A DNA stretch of 64,000 bases from PALSA-894 sp963757565 (GCA_963757565.1 CAVWSB010000011.1:1674001-1738000); one strand, 5' to 3'. Positions 54,611-62,740 are shown, numbered from the stretch's first letter. Numbers and translations are program-made. The notes: generated by a model not told the origin, from the sequence alone.

Positions 54611-54705
54611 GATGGATTAGCGCCGAAGGCGCGTAACCCACCGCCCGGAATTGCGGAGAGAGTTTTGCAGCGGGTTACGGCGCTGCGCGCCTAACCTATC
54701 CTACG
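54606..54705. repeat. 100-bp imperfect palindromic intergenic repeat
   Basis: The two ends are near-perfect inverted copies: CGTAGGATGGATTAGCGCCG onward at 54606 and the complement ending CTAACCTATCCTACG at 54705. Both arms contain a GTAACCC/GGGTTAC box inside. This matches the CGTAGG...GGTTA...GTAACCC class of repeats scattered in Bradyrhizobium-like genomes. It lies between two convergent genes, supplies the TAG stop of each, and probably acts as a bidirectional terminator. Confidence 0.75.
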
Positions 54706-55126
54706 CCGCGTTCGCGGCGGTCGTCTTCGCCACGAGCGCGGCGATCGAGGTCCTGTCGAGCGTTTCCATGAACGCCGCGATGCCGCGCCCGATGGTGCGG
54801 TCGAGCTCGCGTTCGACAGCCGACACCGGCTCCTCGGACATCATCTGATCGAGCGGACCGCACGCCTTGAACCGCGGCTCGATCGCCCGGACCACCTGCC
54901 CCACACGGATCGCACCCGGCGCCATCGCAAGACGCACGCCGCCATGCGGGCCGCGGATCGTCTGCACCAGTCCCGCCTTGGTCAGCGTCTTGATCAACTT
55001 GAAGATGTTCTGCTCGGTGATGTGCGTCTCGGCCGCGATGGAGGCGACCTTCGCCAGCGCGGGATGCCGGGTCGCGCAATGCGCGAGCACCCGCAACGCA
55101 TAGCGAGTTTGTTCGGTCAGCCGCAT
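54701..55126 (-). CDS. Rrf2-family transcriptional regulator
   Basis: A 141-residue winged-helix regulator beginning MRLTEQTRYALRVLAHCATR, with the recognition helix in ETHITEQNIFKLIKTLTKAG and wing LVQTIRGPHGGVRLAMAPG. Iron-sulfur members (NsrR, IscR, RirA) carry three closely spaced cysteines after this region; here only FKACGPLDQ remains, so a cluster of the usual kind is unlikely. A palindrome overlaps its start codon and suggests autoregulation. It is 43 bases downstream of an MFS gene on the same strand. Confidence 0.85.
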   Translation of the reverse strand: MRLTEQTRYALRVLAHCATRHPALAKVASIAAETHITEQNIFKLIKTLTKAGLVQTIRGPHGGVRLAMAPGAIRVGQVVRAIEPRFKACGPLDQMMSEEPVSAVERELDRTIGRGIAAFMETLDRTSIAALVAKTTAANAA

Positions 55127-55149
55127 AGATTGAAATTATTCCAATCTAT
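55125..55149. promoter_or_regulatory. Predicted Rrf2 operator overlapping the start codon
   Basis: A 25-bp palindrome with arms ATAGATTG and CAATCTAT and an AT-rich centre; 11 of 12 positions pair. Rrf2-family proteins bind such long AT-rich palindromes. Its end covers the ATG of the regulator, so binding would block its transcription or initiation. Confidence 0.6.
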
Positions 55150-55169
55150 CGCCTCGTACAAGCGATCGT

Positions 55170-56405
55170 TCAGGATCGGACGGCCGCGCGGCGGCGCACG
55201 AAATTCGGAATGATCGTCCCGATCGCGAGCAAACTGAGGCCGCAGATCATGAAAAACACCCCGCGCGGATGGCCCGCATCCATCACGTAGCCGAACAGGA
55301 GCGGCGCGATGATGCCACCGATGTTGAAGCCGGTGGTGACGAAGCCGAACACCTTGCCGAACTGGCCTTCGGGCGTCACGGCGCGCACGATCATGTCGCG
55401 CGAGGGCTGCATCAGCCCGTTCACGAACCCATTGAGCGACATCATCACCATCAGAAATACGAAGCCGAGATCGGCGGCACCGATCACGAACGCCGTCACG
55501 GCGAGGCCGGCAAACGAGAACGCCGCGACCCATTCGTGCCGCGTCACGCGCGAGGCGAGCCAACCGCCGGCGAGCACGCCGAGCGCGCTCAGCATCAGGT
55601 TCGCGGTCAACGCCGTGTTCGCCGCGCCGAGTGTCGTCCCGTAGGCTTCGCCGAGCGCCACGACCGAATAGTTCTGCACGCCGGTGGTCGCGAAGGTGAT
55701 CATCACGAAGAACAGGAGATTGAGCAGGATCGGCGCGGAGAGCAGAAGCGACCAGCCGGCCTTGTCGTCGTTAGATTGCTCATTCGGCGGCCGCGCGGGT
55801 TTCGGCGGCGCCTCGAACAGCGCGGCCGGCTGAAGCATGAAGGCCGCCGCCACGAGCAGAGCCGGAATGGACATCGCCAGGAACGCCCCCTGCCAGCCGA
55901 GCCATCCCTGCAGGATCAGCATGGTGGCGGGCGCGACGGCGGTGCCGAGAAAGCCCGCGAAGATGTGCACCGAGAACGCCTGCCCGGTTCGCTCGCGCGA
56001 GACGAGTTGCGACAGGATTGCGTAATCGGCCGGGTGATAGACGCCGTTCGAGACACCGAACAGCGCAAACATGCCAATCATCAGCCAGAACGACGAGATC
56101 GACCCAACGACTGCGAGGCAGAACGCGCCGAGCACGAGCCCCGCGATCAGCACCAGACGCGGCCCGACCCGGTCCACCAGAAAGCCCGCCGGGGTCTGAC
56201 AGAGCGCGGTCGTCACATTGTAGGCGGTGAGCGCGAAGCCCAGTTCCGTGTAGCTGACGCCATAGAATTCACGCACGAATGGAAACAGCGGCGGCAGCAC
56301 CAGAATGTACATGTGGCTGACGAAATGCGCCGCGCAGACAAGCGGAATGATCCGCGCGTCGTTGTTTCGCGTCACCGCTCCCGATACTTCGGTGATTTCA
56401 GTCAA
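55170..56405 (-). CDS. MFS transporter
   Basis: A 411-residue major facilitator with twelve expected helices. The first half has RIIPLVCAAHFVSHMYILVL, TAYNVTTALCQTPAGFLVDR with the loop 2-3 motif GFLVDRVGPR, and VSNGVYHPADYAILSQLVS; the second half has PEGQFGKVFGFVTTGFNIGG. It resembles FsR/fosmidomycin-resistance-like carriers in the YHPADYA box. The start is uncertain: TTG 56405 gives a compact N-terminus, while the open frame extends to a GTG at 56465. Substrate unknown. Confidence 0.82.
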   Translation of the reverse strand: MTEITEVSGAVTRNNDARIIPLVCAAHFVSHMYILVLPPLFPFVREFYGVSYTELGFALTAYNVTTALCQTPAGFLVDRVGPRLVLIAGLVLGAFCLAVVGSISSFWLMIGMFALFGVSNGVYHPADYAILSQLVSRERTGQAFSVHIFAGFLGTAVAPATMLILQGWLGWQGAFLAMSIPALLVAAAFMLQPAALFEAPPKPARPPNEQSNDDKAGWSLLLSAPILLNLLFFVMITFATTGVQNYSVVALGEAYGTTLGAANTALTANLMLSALGVLAGGWLASRVTRHEWVAAFSFAGLAVTAFVIGAADLGFVFLMVMMSLNGFVNGLMQPSRDMIVRAVTPEGQFGKVFGFVTTGFNIGGIIAPLLFGYVMDAGHPRGVFFMICGLSLLAIGTIIPNFVRRRAAVRS

Positions 56406-56490
56406 GGCGCTGTCCCGGGCGAGGTTTCTGGCGGCTCTTATAGGGGACCAGCGCGGCCCGTACACCCCGCCCGGAGCCCGTCATGCGGAC

Positions 56491-56507
56491 CATGCGTGAG
56501 GCGCATG
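56491..56507 (-). terminator. Hairpin downstream of the orphan binding-protein gene
   Basis: CATGCG and CGCATG pair around a 5-nt loop 20 bases after the stop at 56527; GAC/GTC extends it across one bulged base. No T-run. Confidence 0.3.
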
Positions 56508-56526
56508 AGTCGGGCGCGCCCTTCCC

Positions 56527-57555
56527 TTACATCTTGCCTTGCCACTTCTTCAGCGCAGCTTCGACGAAATGATTGTCGTAGGTGTCCTCGAGCTTGATGT
56601 TGGCGGCCTTCACGTCGGCGAGTGATGTGGACAGAACGTCGAGAACGATCTGCGCGCCCTGCTTGGTTATCTGCCCGTCCGGCGAATGGGCCTCGTGCAT
56701 CTTCCGGTACGACGCGAGATAGAGTTCCTTGTCGCCCAGCATGTGCTCGGGCGGAACGTTCGCCGCAATGTCCTCCAGGCTCGCCTTCGCCATCCAGAGC
56801 TCCGCGCGCACCATCGCGTTGGTCATCGCCTGGATGGTGTTCGGGTTCTTCGCGATGAACTCCGCCGTCGCGTAAAGCCCCGCTTCCGGATACGGCCCGC
56901 CGAACAGCTCGATGGTGCCCTTCTCGGTGCGCGTATCCGCAATGAGCGTGACCGCATTATCGGCCTCAAGCTTCATCATCACCGGATCGCTGTTGATGAG
57001 GGCGTCAATTTCGCCCTTCTCGACTGCCGCGACCGCCGCCGCTGACGTACCGACGCCGATGATCGAGACATCGCCGAGGCCCACGCCGGACTTTGCAAGC
57101 AGATAGTTGACGATCATGTGCGTGCTCGAACCCGGCGCGCTGACGCCGATTTTCATGCCCTTCAGGTCGGCGGGCGTCGAATACTTGGCCTTCTTCGAGA
57201 CGCCGATCGCGAGCGCCGGATAGCGCACCTGTGTGACGAAGTAGACGAGCTTCTGTCCCTTGGCCGCCATGTTGAGCGTGTTCGAATACGCGCCCGAGGC
57301 GACATCGCTCGATCCGCCCATCAGCGACTGCAGCGCCTTCGAACCGCCCGCGAACGCCGCGATCTCGACTTCCAGCCCTTCGTCGGCAAAGTATTTGCGC
57401 TGCTGCGCGATGATCAGCGGCAGATACGGCAGGCCGAGCGAGGCCGTCGCCACATTGACCTTGTGTTTCTCGGGCGCCTGCGCGCTCGCGCCGAGCGGCA
57501 ACGCCGCCAGCAACGCGACGGACAGCATCAGGGCGGCGGCTTTGATGACGGGCAT
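56527..57555 (-). CDS. ABC transporter substrate-binding protein, NrtA/SsuA/TauA family (orphan)
   Basis: A 342-residue binding protein with signal peptide MPVIKAAALMLSVALLAALP. The core shows VATASLGLPYLPLIIAQQRK, YFADEGLEVEIAAFAGGSKA, LMGGSSDVASGAYSNTLNM, and LKGMKIGVSAPGSSTHMIVN. Such proteins bind nitrate, alkanesulfonates, thiamine precursors or aromatic acids. A GGAGGAAGCC site precedes ATG 57555. No permease or ATPase gene accompanies it; its neighbours are an MFS carrier and an Rrf2 regulator. Confidence 0.87.
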   Translation of the reverse strand: MPVIKAAALMLSVALLAALPLGASAQAPEKHKVNVATASLGLPYLPLIIAQQRKYFADEGLEVEIAAFAGGSKALQSLMGGSSDVASGAYSNTLNMAAKGQKLVYFVTQVRYPALAIGVSKKAKYSTPADLKGMKIGVSAPGSSTHMIVNYLLAKSGVGLGDVSIIGVGTSAAAVAAVEKGEIDALINSDPVMMKLEADNAVTLIADTRTEKGTIELFGGPYPEAGLYATAEFIAKNPNTIQAMTNAMVRAELWMAKASLEDIAANVPPEHMLGDKELYLASYRKMHEAHSPDGQITKQGAQIVLDVLSTSLADVKAANIKLEDTYDNHFVEAALKKWQGKM

Positions 57556-57629
57556 GAGGCTTCCTCCGGACGGCGCTTGCGGCCGCCTTCGGAGACAGTG
57601 TCCACACAAGGGCGGTTCGTTGCCAAGCC

Positions 57630-58073
57630 CTATTTGGGCTGCTCTTCCGGGCATGGATCGAGGATCGTCCACAATTCCTTGCCGTTGAACACGCGCTTCA
57701 TCGTGGCGGAGAGGCCGCCATGGCGCGTGATCCAGGCTTTGACGGTCGGAGGATAGTAGGACATCAGTTCGTCGGTGCCCGCGAAGCTGGTCACGCGCAG
57801 GCCCGCCGTCCAGCGCTTGTCGTAATACGCCTGGTGGAAGCCGAGGCTCGCGCGTGGCGTCACGCAGATCCGGTTGAGCGGCACGATGCCGAGGACCAGC
57901 GTGCAGGCCGAATTGCAGATGCCGTCGATGATGACGCGTTCCTTGCGGTCACGTACCTTGCCGTACTTGGCCTTGTATTCCTCGACATAGCCGCCGTAGT
58001 CGCGCGTCACATGAAGGTCGGCGAAAGCCGGCCCGCACCACAGCAAGACAGCGATGAAACAAAGGACACGCAT
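57630..58073 (-). CDS. Exported ClpP-like (COG3904-type) protein
   Basis: A 147-residue exported protein with signal peptide MRVLCFIAVLLWCGPAFA. The central segment RVIIDGICNSACTLVLGIVP with NRICVTPRASLGFHQAYYDK fits the ClpP/crotonase-like pattern in which Ser of NSAC and His of GFHQA could act in catalysis, as in COG3904 predicted periplasmic proteins. The usual Asp is not obvious. C-terminal ITRHGGLSATMKRVFNGKEL is shared by rhizobial relatives. Activity unproven. ATG 58073 chosen over GTG 58085. Confidence 0.65.
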   Translation of the reverse strand: MRVLCFIAVLLWCGPAFADLHVTRDYGGYVEEYKAKYGKVRDRKERVIIDGICNSACTLVLGIVPLNRICVTPRASLGFHQAYYDKRWTAGLRVTSFAGTDELMSYYPPTVKAWITRHGGLSATMKRVFNGKELWTILDPCPEEQPK

Positions 58074-58285
58074 CTGGACGCCCACGAATCCAACGTATCC
58101 TGCGATGTCAGGCCGAACAACGGGTTAACAGGAGCCTGCCGCGTTCATCCGCACCTTGCGCTGCCAAAACGGGAGAATTTGGGGCATAGCGATGGCGAAG
58201 CTGACAGATCCCCTGTGGCGCGCGAGCGCATCGAGAAGATCGGACCGTTTTACTGGCTTGTCCTGATGTTTGCGATCGAGATGCG

Positions 58286-58582
58286 ATGATGGACGGACGC
58301 AACGCGGCGCAACCCTATCGAGTGCGGGCTGGCGGGGTCTGGTACTGGGTCGACCCGACAAGGCCACGCAACGAGATCGGGCCGGGAGATACCGTGATCG
58401 TCTATCCGGTGTCGGGCGAGGCGCATGTTCTCGTCATGCGAGGCTACAACCAAGATCGCGTGATTTTCGCGACGCCCGAGGGCGACGACCTCGAGATGAC
58501 GATGGCCGACGTCGCCGCGATGCATCTGGCCGCAGTCGATGACGAGCAGGATAGTCCGGTTGTAAATTCCGCAGGGGGATAG
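58286..58582 (+). CDS. Hypothetical small protein
   Basis: A 98-residue soluble protein (MMDGRNAAQPYRVRAGGVWY start) with beta-rich repeats and an acidic C-terminus (TPEGDDLEMTMADVAAMHLA). No signal peptide, membrane segment or family recognised. A two-ATG start is preceded by a weak GAGA site. Retained as a likely gene because of its balanced, protein-like composition. Confidence 0.5.
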   Translation: MMDGRNAAQPYRVRAGGVWYWVDPTRPRNEIGPGDTVIVYPVSGEAHVLVMRGYNQDRVIFATPEGDDLEMTMADVAAMHLAAVDDEQDSPVVNSAGG

Positions 58583-58632
58583 AGTCGGGCGGGCGCGCTC
58601 GGCATCGGGCCATCCCCCGGAGACAATTCCAC

Positions 58633-58962
58633 ATGCACCTGGCCAAACCGGCGACCGTTGTCATCCTGCTGGCCGCGCTCCCGGGCGCAGCGGCAGCGGA
58701 GGAATGGCGCTACTGCCTCGCGCCGGCGCAAGCCAGTCACAAGGTTTATTTGTCGGACCCGTTTCCGACGAACGCTCCGATGGAGAGCCTGGAGGCCGCC
58801 TTCGGCCGCTCGCTAAACCAAATCGGCGCCGGATACGACAGCATCCAGTGCCCGCGCGCCGACAGCCAGACCGCCTTGTCGGCCATGCAGCAAGCCGCCA
58901 TCGGCTTCAACCGCGATCGGGGCAACAAGGCTGTAAAGCTCGACTGGAGACCGGCGCGCTGA
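58633..58962 (+). CDS. Hypothetical exported protein
   Basis: A 109-residue protein with signal peptide MHLAKPATVVILLAALPGAA cleaved near AAAEE. The mature part has two cysteines (WRYCLAPAQ and SIQCPRAD), probably a disulfide, and the segment TALSAMQQAAIGFNRDRGNK common in rhizobial small exported proteins of unknown role. Ends 22 bases before tRNA-Arg on the other strand. Confidence 0.62.
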   Translation: MHLAKPATVVILLAALPGAAAAEEWRYCLAPAQASHKVYLSDPFPTNAPMESLEAAFGRSLNQIGAGYDSIQCPRADSQTALSAMQQAAIGFNRDRGNKAVKLDWRPAR

Positions 58963-58984
58963 GGCGTGCCGCGCCGATGCGGAC

Positions 58985-59061
58985 TGGCGACCCCGGGTGG
59001 ACTCGAACCACCGACCTTCAGCTTAGAAGGCTGCTGCTCTATCCAGCTGAGCTACGGGGCC
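58985..59061 (-). tRNA. tRNA-Arg (TCT)
   Basis: Acceptor GGCCCCG/CGGGGTC with one G-T pair, D arm TAGCTCAGCTGG, anticodon loop CTTCTAA with TCT (complement of AGA at 59025-59027), T arm GGTGG-TTCGAGT-CCACC, discriminator G and encoded CCA. Confidence 0.94.
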
Positions 59062-59119
59062 TTGGGTCAAGAACCGCTGGACCTATGGTGCAGCCGAAGT
59101 CCTTAGCGGCGCAATAACG

Positions 59120-59425
59120 CTAGTGCGTCCACGCCCCGCGCCGGGTGAAGGCAAAGTTGTCCGAATAGGACATGGTCCGGCGCGCGACCGCCTTGGGCTC
59201 CGCCACCTGATAGGCGATGCCGTGGCGTTCGCAGTAGGCGACCGCCTCCTCCTTGGTCTCGAACCGCAATCTCACCTGCTGGCGCATGTCGCCCGACGAG
59301 GTCCAGCCCATCAGCGGCTCGACCGCGCGTGGCTCCTCCGGCTCGTAGTCGAGCACCCAAAGCTTGGTCTTGGCGGTGCCGGACTGCATCGCGGTCTTCG
59401 CCGGCTTGTAAATGCGTGCAACCAT
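59120..59425 (-). CDS. NDUFS4-like NADH dehydrogenase accessory subunit (ETC complex I)
   Basis: A 101-residue protein matching the ETC_C1_NDUFS4 family: ARIYKPAKTAMQSGTAKTKL, WVLDYEPEEPRAVEPLMGWT, SSGDMRQQVRLRFETKEEAV and YCERHGIAYQVAEPK. Alphaproteobacteria encode this homologue of the mitochondrial 18-kDa subunit, which stabilises the NADH-oxidising arm of complex I. It lies between tRNA-Pro and tRNA-Arg on the same strand, away from any nuo genes. Confidence 0.88.
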   Translation of the reverse strand: MVARIYKPAKTAMQSGTAKTKLWVLDYEPEEPRAVEPLMGWTSSGDMRQQVRLRFETKEEAVAYCERHGIAYQVAEPKAVARRTMSYSDNFAFTRRGAWTH

Positions 59426-59470
59426 CCTCGTCCCTCGGGGGTTCGCCGCCGACGTTTCAGCGGAGGCGAA

Positions 59471-59547
59471 TGGTCGGGGCAGCAGGATTCGAACCTGCGA
59501 CCTGAAGTACCCAAAACTTCCGCGCTACCAGGCTGCGCTATGCCCCG
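59471..59547 (-). tRNA. tRNA-Pro (TGG)
   Basis: Acceptor CGGGGCA pairs with TGCCCCG, D arm TAGCGCAGCCTGGTAG, anticodon loop TTTGGGT with TGG, T arm GCAGG-TTCGAAT-CCTGC, discriminator A and encoded CCA. Confidence 0.93.
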
Positions 59548-59661
59548 CCCGGCGCGGCATCTCATAACAAATGCCGCCGTCGGTGGGCGGAGCGATACAC
59601 GGTTCGGTTTGGGCCAGCAAGTTGTGCAGGTTTCGGCCGACCGGCGAGCCTTGCGGGCCGG

Positions 59662-60252
59662 TCAGTGCCCCTGCGGCGCGTCAGGCCGCACTTCGGCTGC
59701 CATCATGCCCTTCGGACCGGGCCCGAAACGAACCAGAACAGTCTGCCCCGGCCGTAACTCGGTCAAGCCGTAACGGCGCAGCGTCTCCATGTGGACGAAA
59801 ATGTCAGGCGTGCCGTCGCCCCGCGTCAGGAAGCCGAACCCGCGCAGGCGGTTGAACCACTTCACCACAGCGCGCTCCAGCCCGCTGGTCGGCGTGACCT
59901 GAACATGGGTGCGGGCGGGCGGAAGCTGCGCGGGGTGAACCGCCGTCGTCTCGTCCATCGAGAGGATGCGGAAAGCCTGCAGGCCCTTCGGCCGCTGCAG
60001 CACCTCGGCAACGACGCGCGCTCCCTCGTACGCAGTCTGGTAGCCGTCACGGCGCAGACAGGTGACGTGCAGCAGCACATCCGGCAGACCATTGTCCGGG
60101 ATGATGAAGCCGTAGCCTTTCGAAACATCGAACCATTTTATGGCACCGGTGAGCTCGATCACGCTCGCCGTCTCGTCGGCGAGATCGCCGACAAGATCGG
60201 AAACGTCAAACCCAGTCCCAGTTACCTTTGGCCCCAAATCGTCCGACGACAT
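59662..60252 (-). CDS. Double cold-shock-domain protein
   Basis: A 196-residue protein with two CSDs. The first, around residues 34-100, has GAIKWFDVSKGYGFIIPDNG and DVLLHVTCLRRDGY; the second, around 128-190, has AVVKWFNRLRGFGFLTRGDG and DIFVHMETLRRYGL. The RNP1 box KGYGFI is canonical in CSD1 and RGFGFL in CSD2. Tandem CSD proteins are a rhizobial and caulobacter trait and act as RNA chaperones in cold or stationary phase. ATG 60252 was preferred over an in-frame TTG at 60306. Confidence 0.9.
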   Translation of the reverse strand: MSSDDLGPKVTGTGFDVSDLVGDLADETASVIELTGAIKWFDVSKGYGFIIPDNGLPDVLLHVTCLRRDGYQTAYEGARVVAEVLQRPKGLQAFRILSMDETTAVHPAQLPPARTHVQVTPTSGLERAVVKWFNRLRGFGFLTRGDGTPDIFVHMETLRRYGLTELRPGQTVLVRFGPGPKGMMAAEVRPDAPQGH

Positions 60253-60433
60253 GCCGCCGTGCGCCGCCGCTAAAGTTTGTCGCCTCTTAAGGGCGCTTAC
60301 TGTCAAGAATCACCGCACGGCCAACATAACATCGCGGGTGAAGGCGCAAAGAGCTAATTGCACGATTACCACGGGCCTGTGGCTTACTGTGCACAGTGGT
60401 ACGGAAATGCCCGTGGCGCTTGAGGATTCCTGC

Positions 60434-61196
60434 CTACCGCGGAATGAACGATTCGAGCACAGCGCCGATGTCGTGACGCGCGACGAGGTCGGCGATGTCG
60501 TCGAACTCGGTCGGTTCGCGATTGATGATCACGAGACGCGCACCGTTGCGCTTGGCCATCAGGGGAAAGCCCGCCGCGGGCCATACCACCAGCGAGGTCC
60601 CGATCGCGATGAACAGATCGGCCGCGCGGGTCATCTCCTCGGCGCGACGCATCGCATCCTCCGGCATCGCCTGGCCGAACGAGACGGTCGCGGTCTTGAT
60701 GTGACCATCGCACGAGGTACACGACGGCGCGCGACCGCTTGCTTCGAAAAACTGACGCACCCATGGCAGCTCGTAACGCAGGCCGCAGTCGAGGCACGTC
60801 GCGTAGGTCGTATTGCCGTGAAGCTCGACAACGTGTTCGGGAGCGATGCCAGAGGCTTGATGCAGATTGTCGATATTCTGAGTCACAACGCCCGGTGACT
60901 TTCCCGTCCGGTAAAGGCTTGCCAGCGCCCGGTGCCCCCTGCCCGGCGCCGCGCCGCCGAACTGCTCCTCCATGGCGAAACGCCGGCGCCAGGATTCATC
61001 GCGTGCCTCCTGGCTGGCGACAAAATCGGAGAAGTCGATCGGTCGCATCTTGGTCCAGATGCCGCCCGGGGAGCGGAAGTCGGGAATTCCACACTCGGTT
61101 GAGATGCCCGCCCCGGTGAACGGCACGACCACCCGGGACTTCGTCCACCAGTTCCCGCAGGCGGGCGACGGCGGTCTCGACATCGGGTGCGATCAT
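60434..61196 (-). pseudogene. Frameshifted NAD-dependent protein deacylase (Sir2/CobB family)
   Basis: ATG 61196 opens MIAPDVETAVARLRELVDEV, the usual sirtuin N-terminus, and the next frame continues with VVVPFTGAGISTECGIPDFR, VTQNIDNLHQASG with the catalytic HGNTTY His, zinc cysteines CLDCG and CTSCD, and GTSLVVWPAAGFPL. The break is at the CCCGGG of 61132-61137; removing one C gives DEVRVVVPFTGAG. All catalytic and zinc residues are present, so a sequence error is likely. The enzyme removes acyl groups from lysines at the cost of NAD. Confidence 0.8.
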
Positions 61197-61251
61197 GTAT
61201 TCTTAGGCTCCGGGTGCCGGCCGGCGGGCGGCGGCGAAAACGAGGTCAGTC

Positions 61252-61710
61252 ATGAAGTTTCTGCACACCATGCTGCGCGTGCGCAATCTCGACGATGCGC
61301 TCCATTTCTACGTGGATCTGCTCGGCATGAAGGAAGCGCGCCGGCGCGTGGACGAGAAGAACAAGTACACGCTGGTGTTCCTCTATGCGCCCGAGGACGA
61401 GGCCGTGGTCAAGGCCAGCATGGAGAAGACCGGCCGCGACCAGCCGATGGTGGAACTGACCTACAACTGGAACACCGAGGACTATGGCGAGGCGCGCTAT
61501 TTCGGCCACCTCGCCTACGAGGTCGACGATATCTACGCCACCTGCGAGAAGCTGATGAAAGGCGGCGTGACCATCAACCGCCCGCCGCGCGACGGCAACA
61601 TGGCGTTCGTGCGCTCACCCGACAAGCATTCGATCGAGCTTTTGCAGAAGGGCAAGCCGCTGGAGCCGAAGGAGCCGTGGTCATCGATGCCCAATACCGG
61701 GCATTGGTAG
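61252..61710 (+). CDS. gloA: Lactoylglutathione lyase (glyoxalase I)
   Basis: A 152-residue vicinal-oxygen-chelate enzyme. Metal ligands H5 (FLHTMLRV), E68 (VELTYNW), H86 (GHLAYEV) and E129 (SIELLQ) are in place, the Ni-type short form without the Zn-type insertions. It converts the methylglyoxal-glutathione hemithioacetal to lactoylglutathione. Divergent from the sirtuin gene by 55 bases and convergent with the methyltransferase gene. Confidence 0.92.
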   Translation: MKFLHTMLRVRNLDDALHFYVDLLGMKEARRRVDEKNKYTLVFLYAPEDEAVVKASMEKTGRDQPMVELTYNWNTEDYGEARYFGHLAYEVDDIYATCEKLMKGGVTINRPPRDGNMAFVRSPDKHSIELLQKGKPLEPKEPWSSMPNTGHW

Positions 61711-61720
61711 CCGGCAGCGA

Positions 61721-62503
61721 TCAGCCCGGCTTGCCGATGCGGTTTGCCGCGTCGGCGAGTCGCCGCCGACGCTCCAACAGTGCCGAAGGGGCGGCGTCCG
61801 GCATCGGAGCGCTCTCTGCGACCAGGTAATGGTGCCCGAGCGCGGTCTCCTGGTGCAACAGGCGAACCCCGCGGCGCGAAAACCAGAACGCGGCCTCGAT
61901 GACCCGGGCCAGCGTTTCTGAAGAATAAGTGTGCCAGTGCAGGTCATGGCCGTTTCGTCGGACCTCCGACAGGCTGACCGAGACGAATTTGTCCACACTC
62001 CCCTTGGCGTACCAGAAGCTGTCGCGCGACATCGCGGTCCATTGGTTGATGAAGTGCGGGATGTGCTGCTTGCTGTCGAAGTGATCGTCGCCGCGATCGA
62101 ACAGATAGTCGTCGAGAATATGCTCGAATGGCGTAACCAAACGATCCTTCTCGCAAGGGTGCGTCTCGGCGGGCAGCGACACAAAAAGCCGGCCGGCCGG
62201 TTTGAGCAACGCGATCCAGTCCGATAACCCGCGGATCGGGTTCGACAGATGCTCAAAAACGTGGTGCGCGACGACAAAATCGGCAGTTCCGGCGAGCGCC
62301 CGCGCACCGGCCAGATCGAGTACGTCGTACTTGATGTCCCCCCGAAACAGGGCCGCGAGTTCGCGACGTTCGCGCTTGTCGATAAACGTGATCTTTGTGA
62401 CGCCCTTATAAAGGCTCGGGTCGAGGCCCGGCCCAATCTCGAACCCCACGCCGGCAATCCATTGGTCGCCGATCCACTGCCGCCGATCCTGATCCGGAAC
62501 CAT
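61721..62503 (-). CDS. Class I SAM-dependent methyltransferase
   Basis: A 260-residue methyltransferase type 11. The SAM loop is degenerate (VGFEIGPGLDPSLY), followed by DVLDLAGARALAG, VVAHHVFEHLSNPIRGLSDW and ALLKPAGRLFVSLPAETHPC. HHVFEH and LKPAGRLFV are the usual post-I and post-II motifs. Substrate unknown; similar genes occur among polysaccharide genes, but none lies adjacent. Confidence 0.75.
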   Translation of the reverse strand: MVPDQDRRQWIGDQWIAGVGFEIGPGLDPSLYKGVTKITFIDKRERRELAALFRGDIKYDVLDLAGARALAGTADFVVAHHVFEHLSNPIRGLSDWIALLKPAGRLFVSLPAETHPCEKDRLVTPFEHILDDYLFDRGDDHFDSKQHIPHFINQWTAMSRDSFWYAKGSVDKFVSVSLSEVRRNGHDLHWHTYSSETLARVIEAAFWFSRRGVRLLHQETALGHHYLVAESAPMPDAAPSALLERRRRLADAANRIGKPG

Positions 62504-62582
62504 GGCGCATTGGATATCAGCGGAACGGGACTGCGCAAACCAGGGGGCGGAGGCGGCGTTGGTGATCGGGCCCGTCGCGCGC

Positions 62583-62611
62583 TTGCTCCCTGCCCGCGAC
62601 GCCTCTATATG
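62583..62611 (+). promoter_or_regulatory. Candidate sigma-70 promoter of tRNA-Glu
   Basis: TTGCTC at 62583-62588, a 17-bp spacer and TATATG at 62606-62611, 30 bases before the tRNA 5' end. Same layout as the other two tRNA promoters here. Confidence 0.5.
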
Positions 62612-62641
62612 TCGCCGCCTTCACGCGGGAATCCGCGTTCC

Positions 62642-62717
62642 GCGCCCTTCGTCTAGCGGTCCAGGACACCGCCCTTTCACGGCGGTAACACGGGTTCGAT
62701 TCCCGTAGGGCGCGCCA
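62642..62717 (+). tRNA. tRNA-Glu (TTC)
   Basis: Acceptor GCGCCCT/AGGGCGC, D arm CGTCTAGCGGTCC, anticodon stem CCGCC/GGCGG with loop CTTTCAC and TTC at 62676-62678, T loop TTCGATT, discriminator G and encoded CCA. Confidence 0.94.
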
Positions 62718-62740
62718 GTTTTGTCGGAAATCGACGTCGC

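Noticed and set aside
60301..60306. TTG start plus TTGACA box before the double CSD gene
   Set aside because: The TTGACA coincides with the possible TTG codon, but no matching -10 box lies at proper spacing, so neither a promoter nor the longer start is supported.
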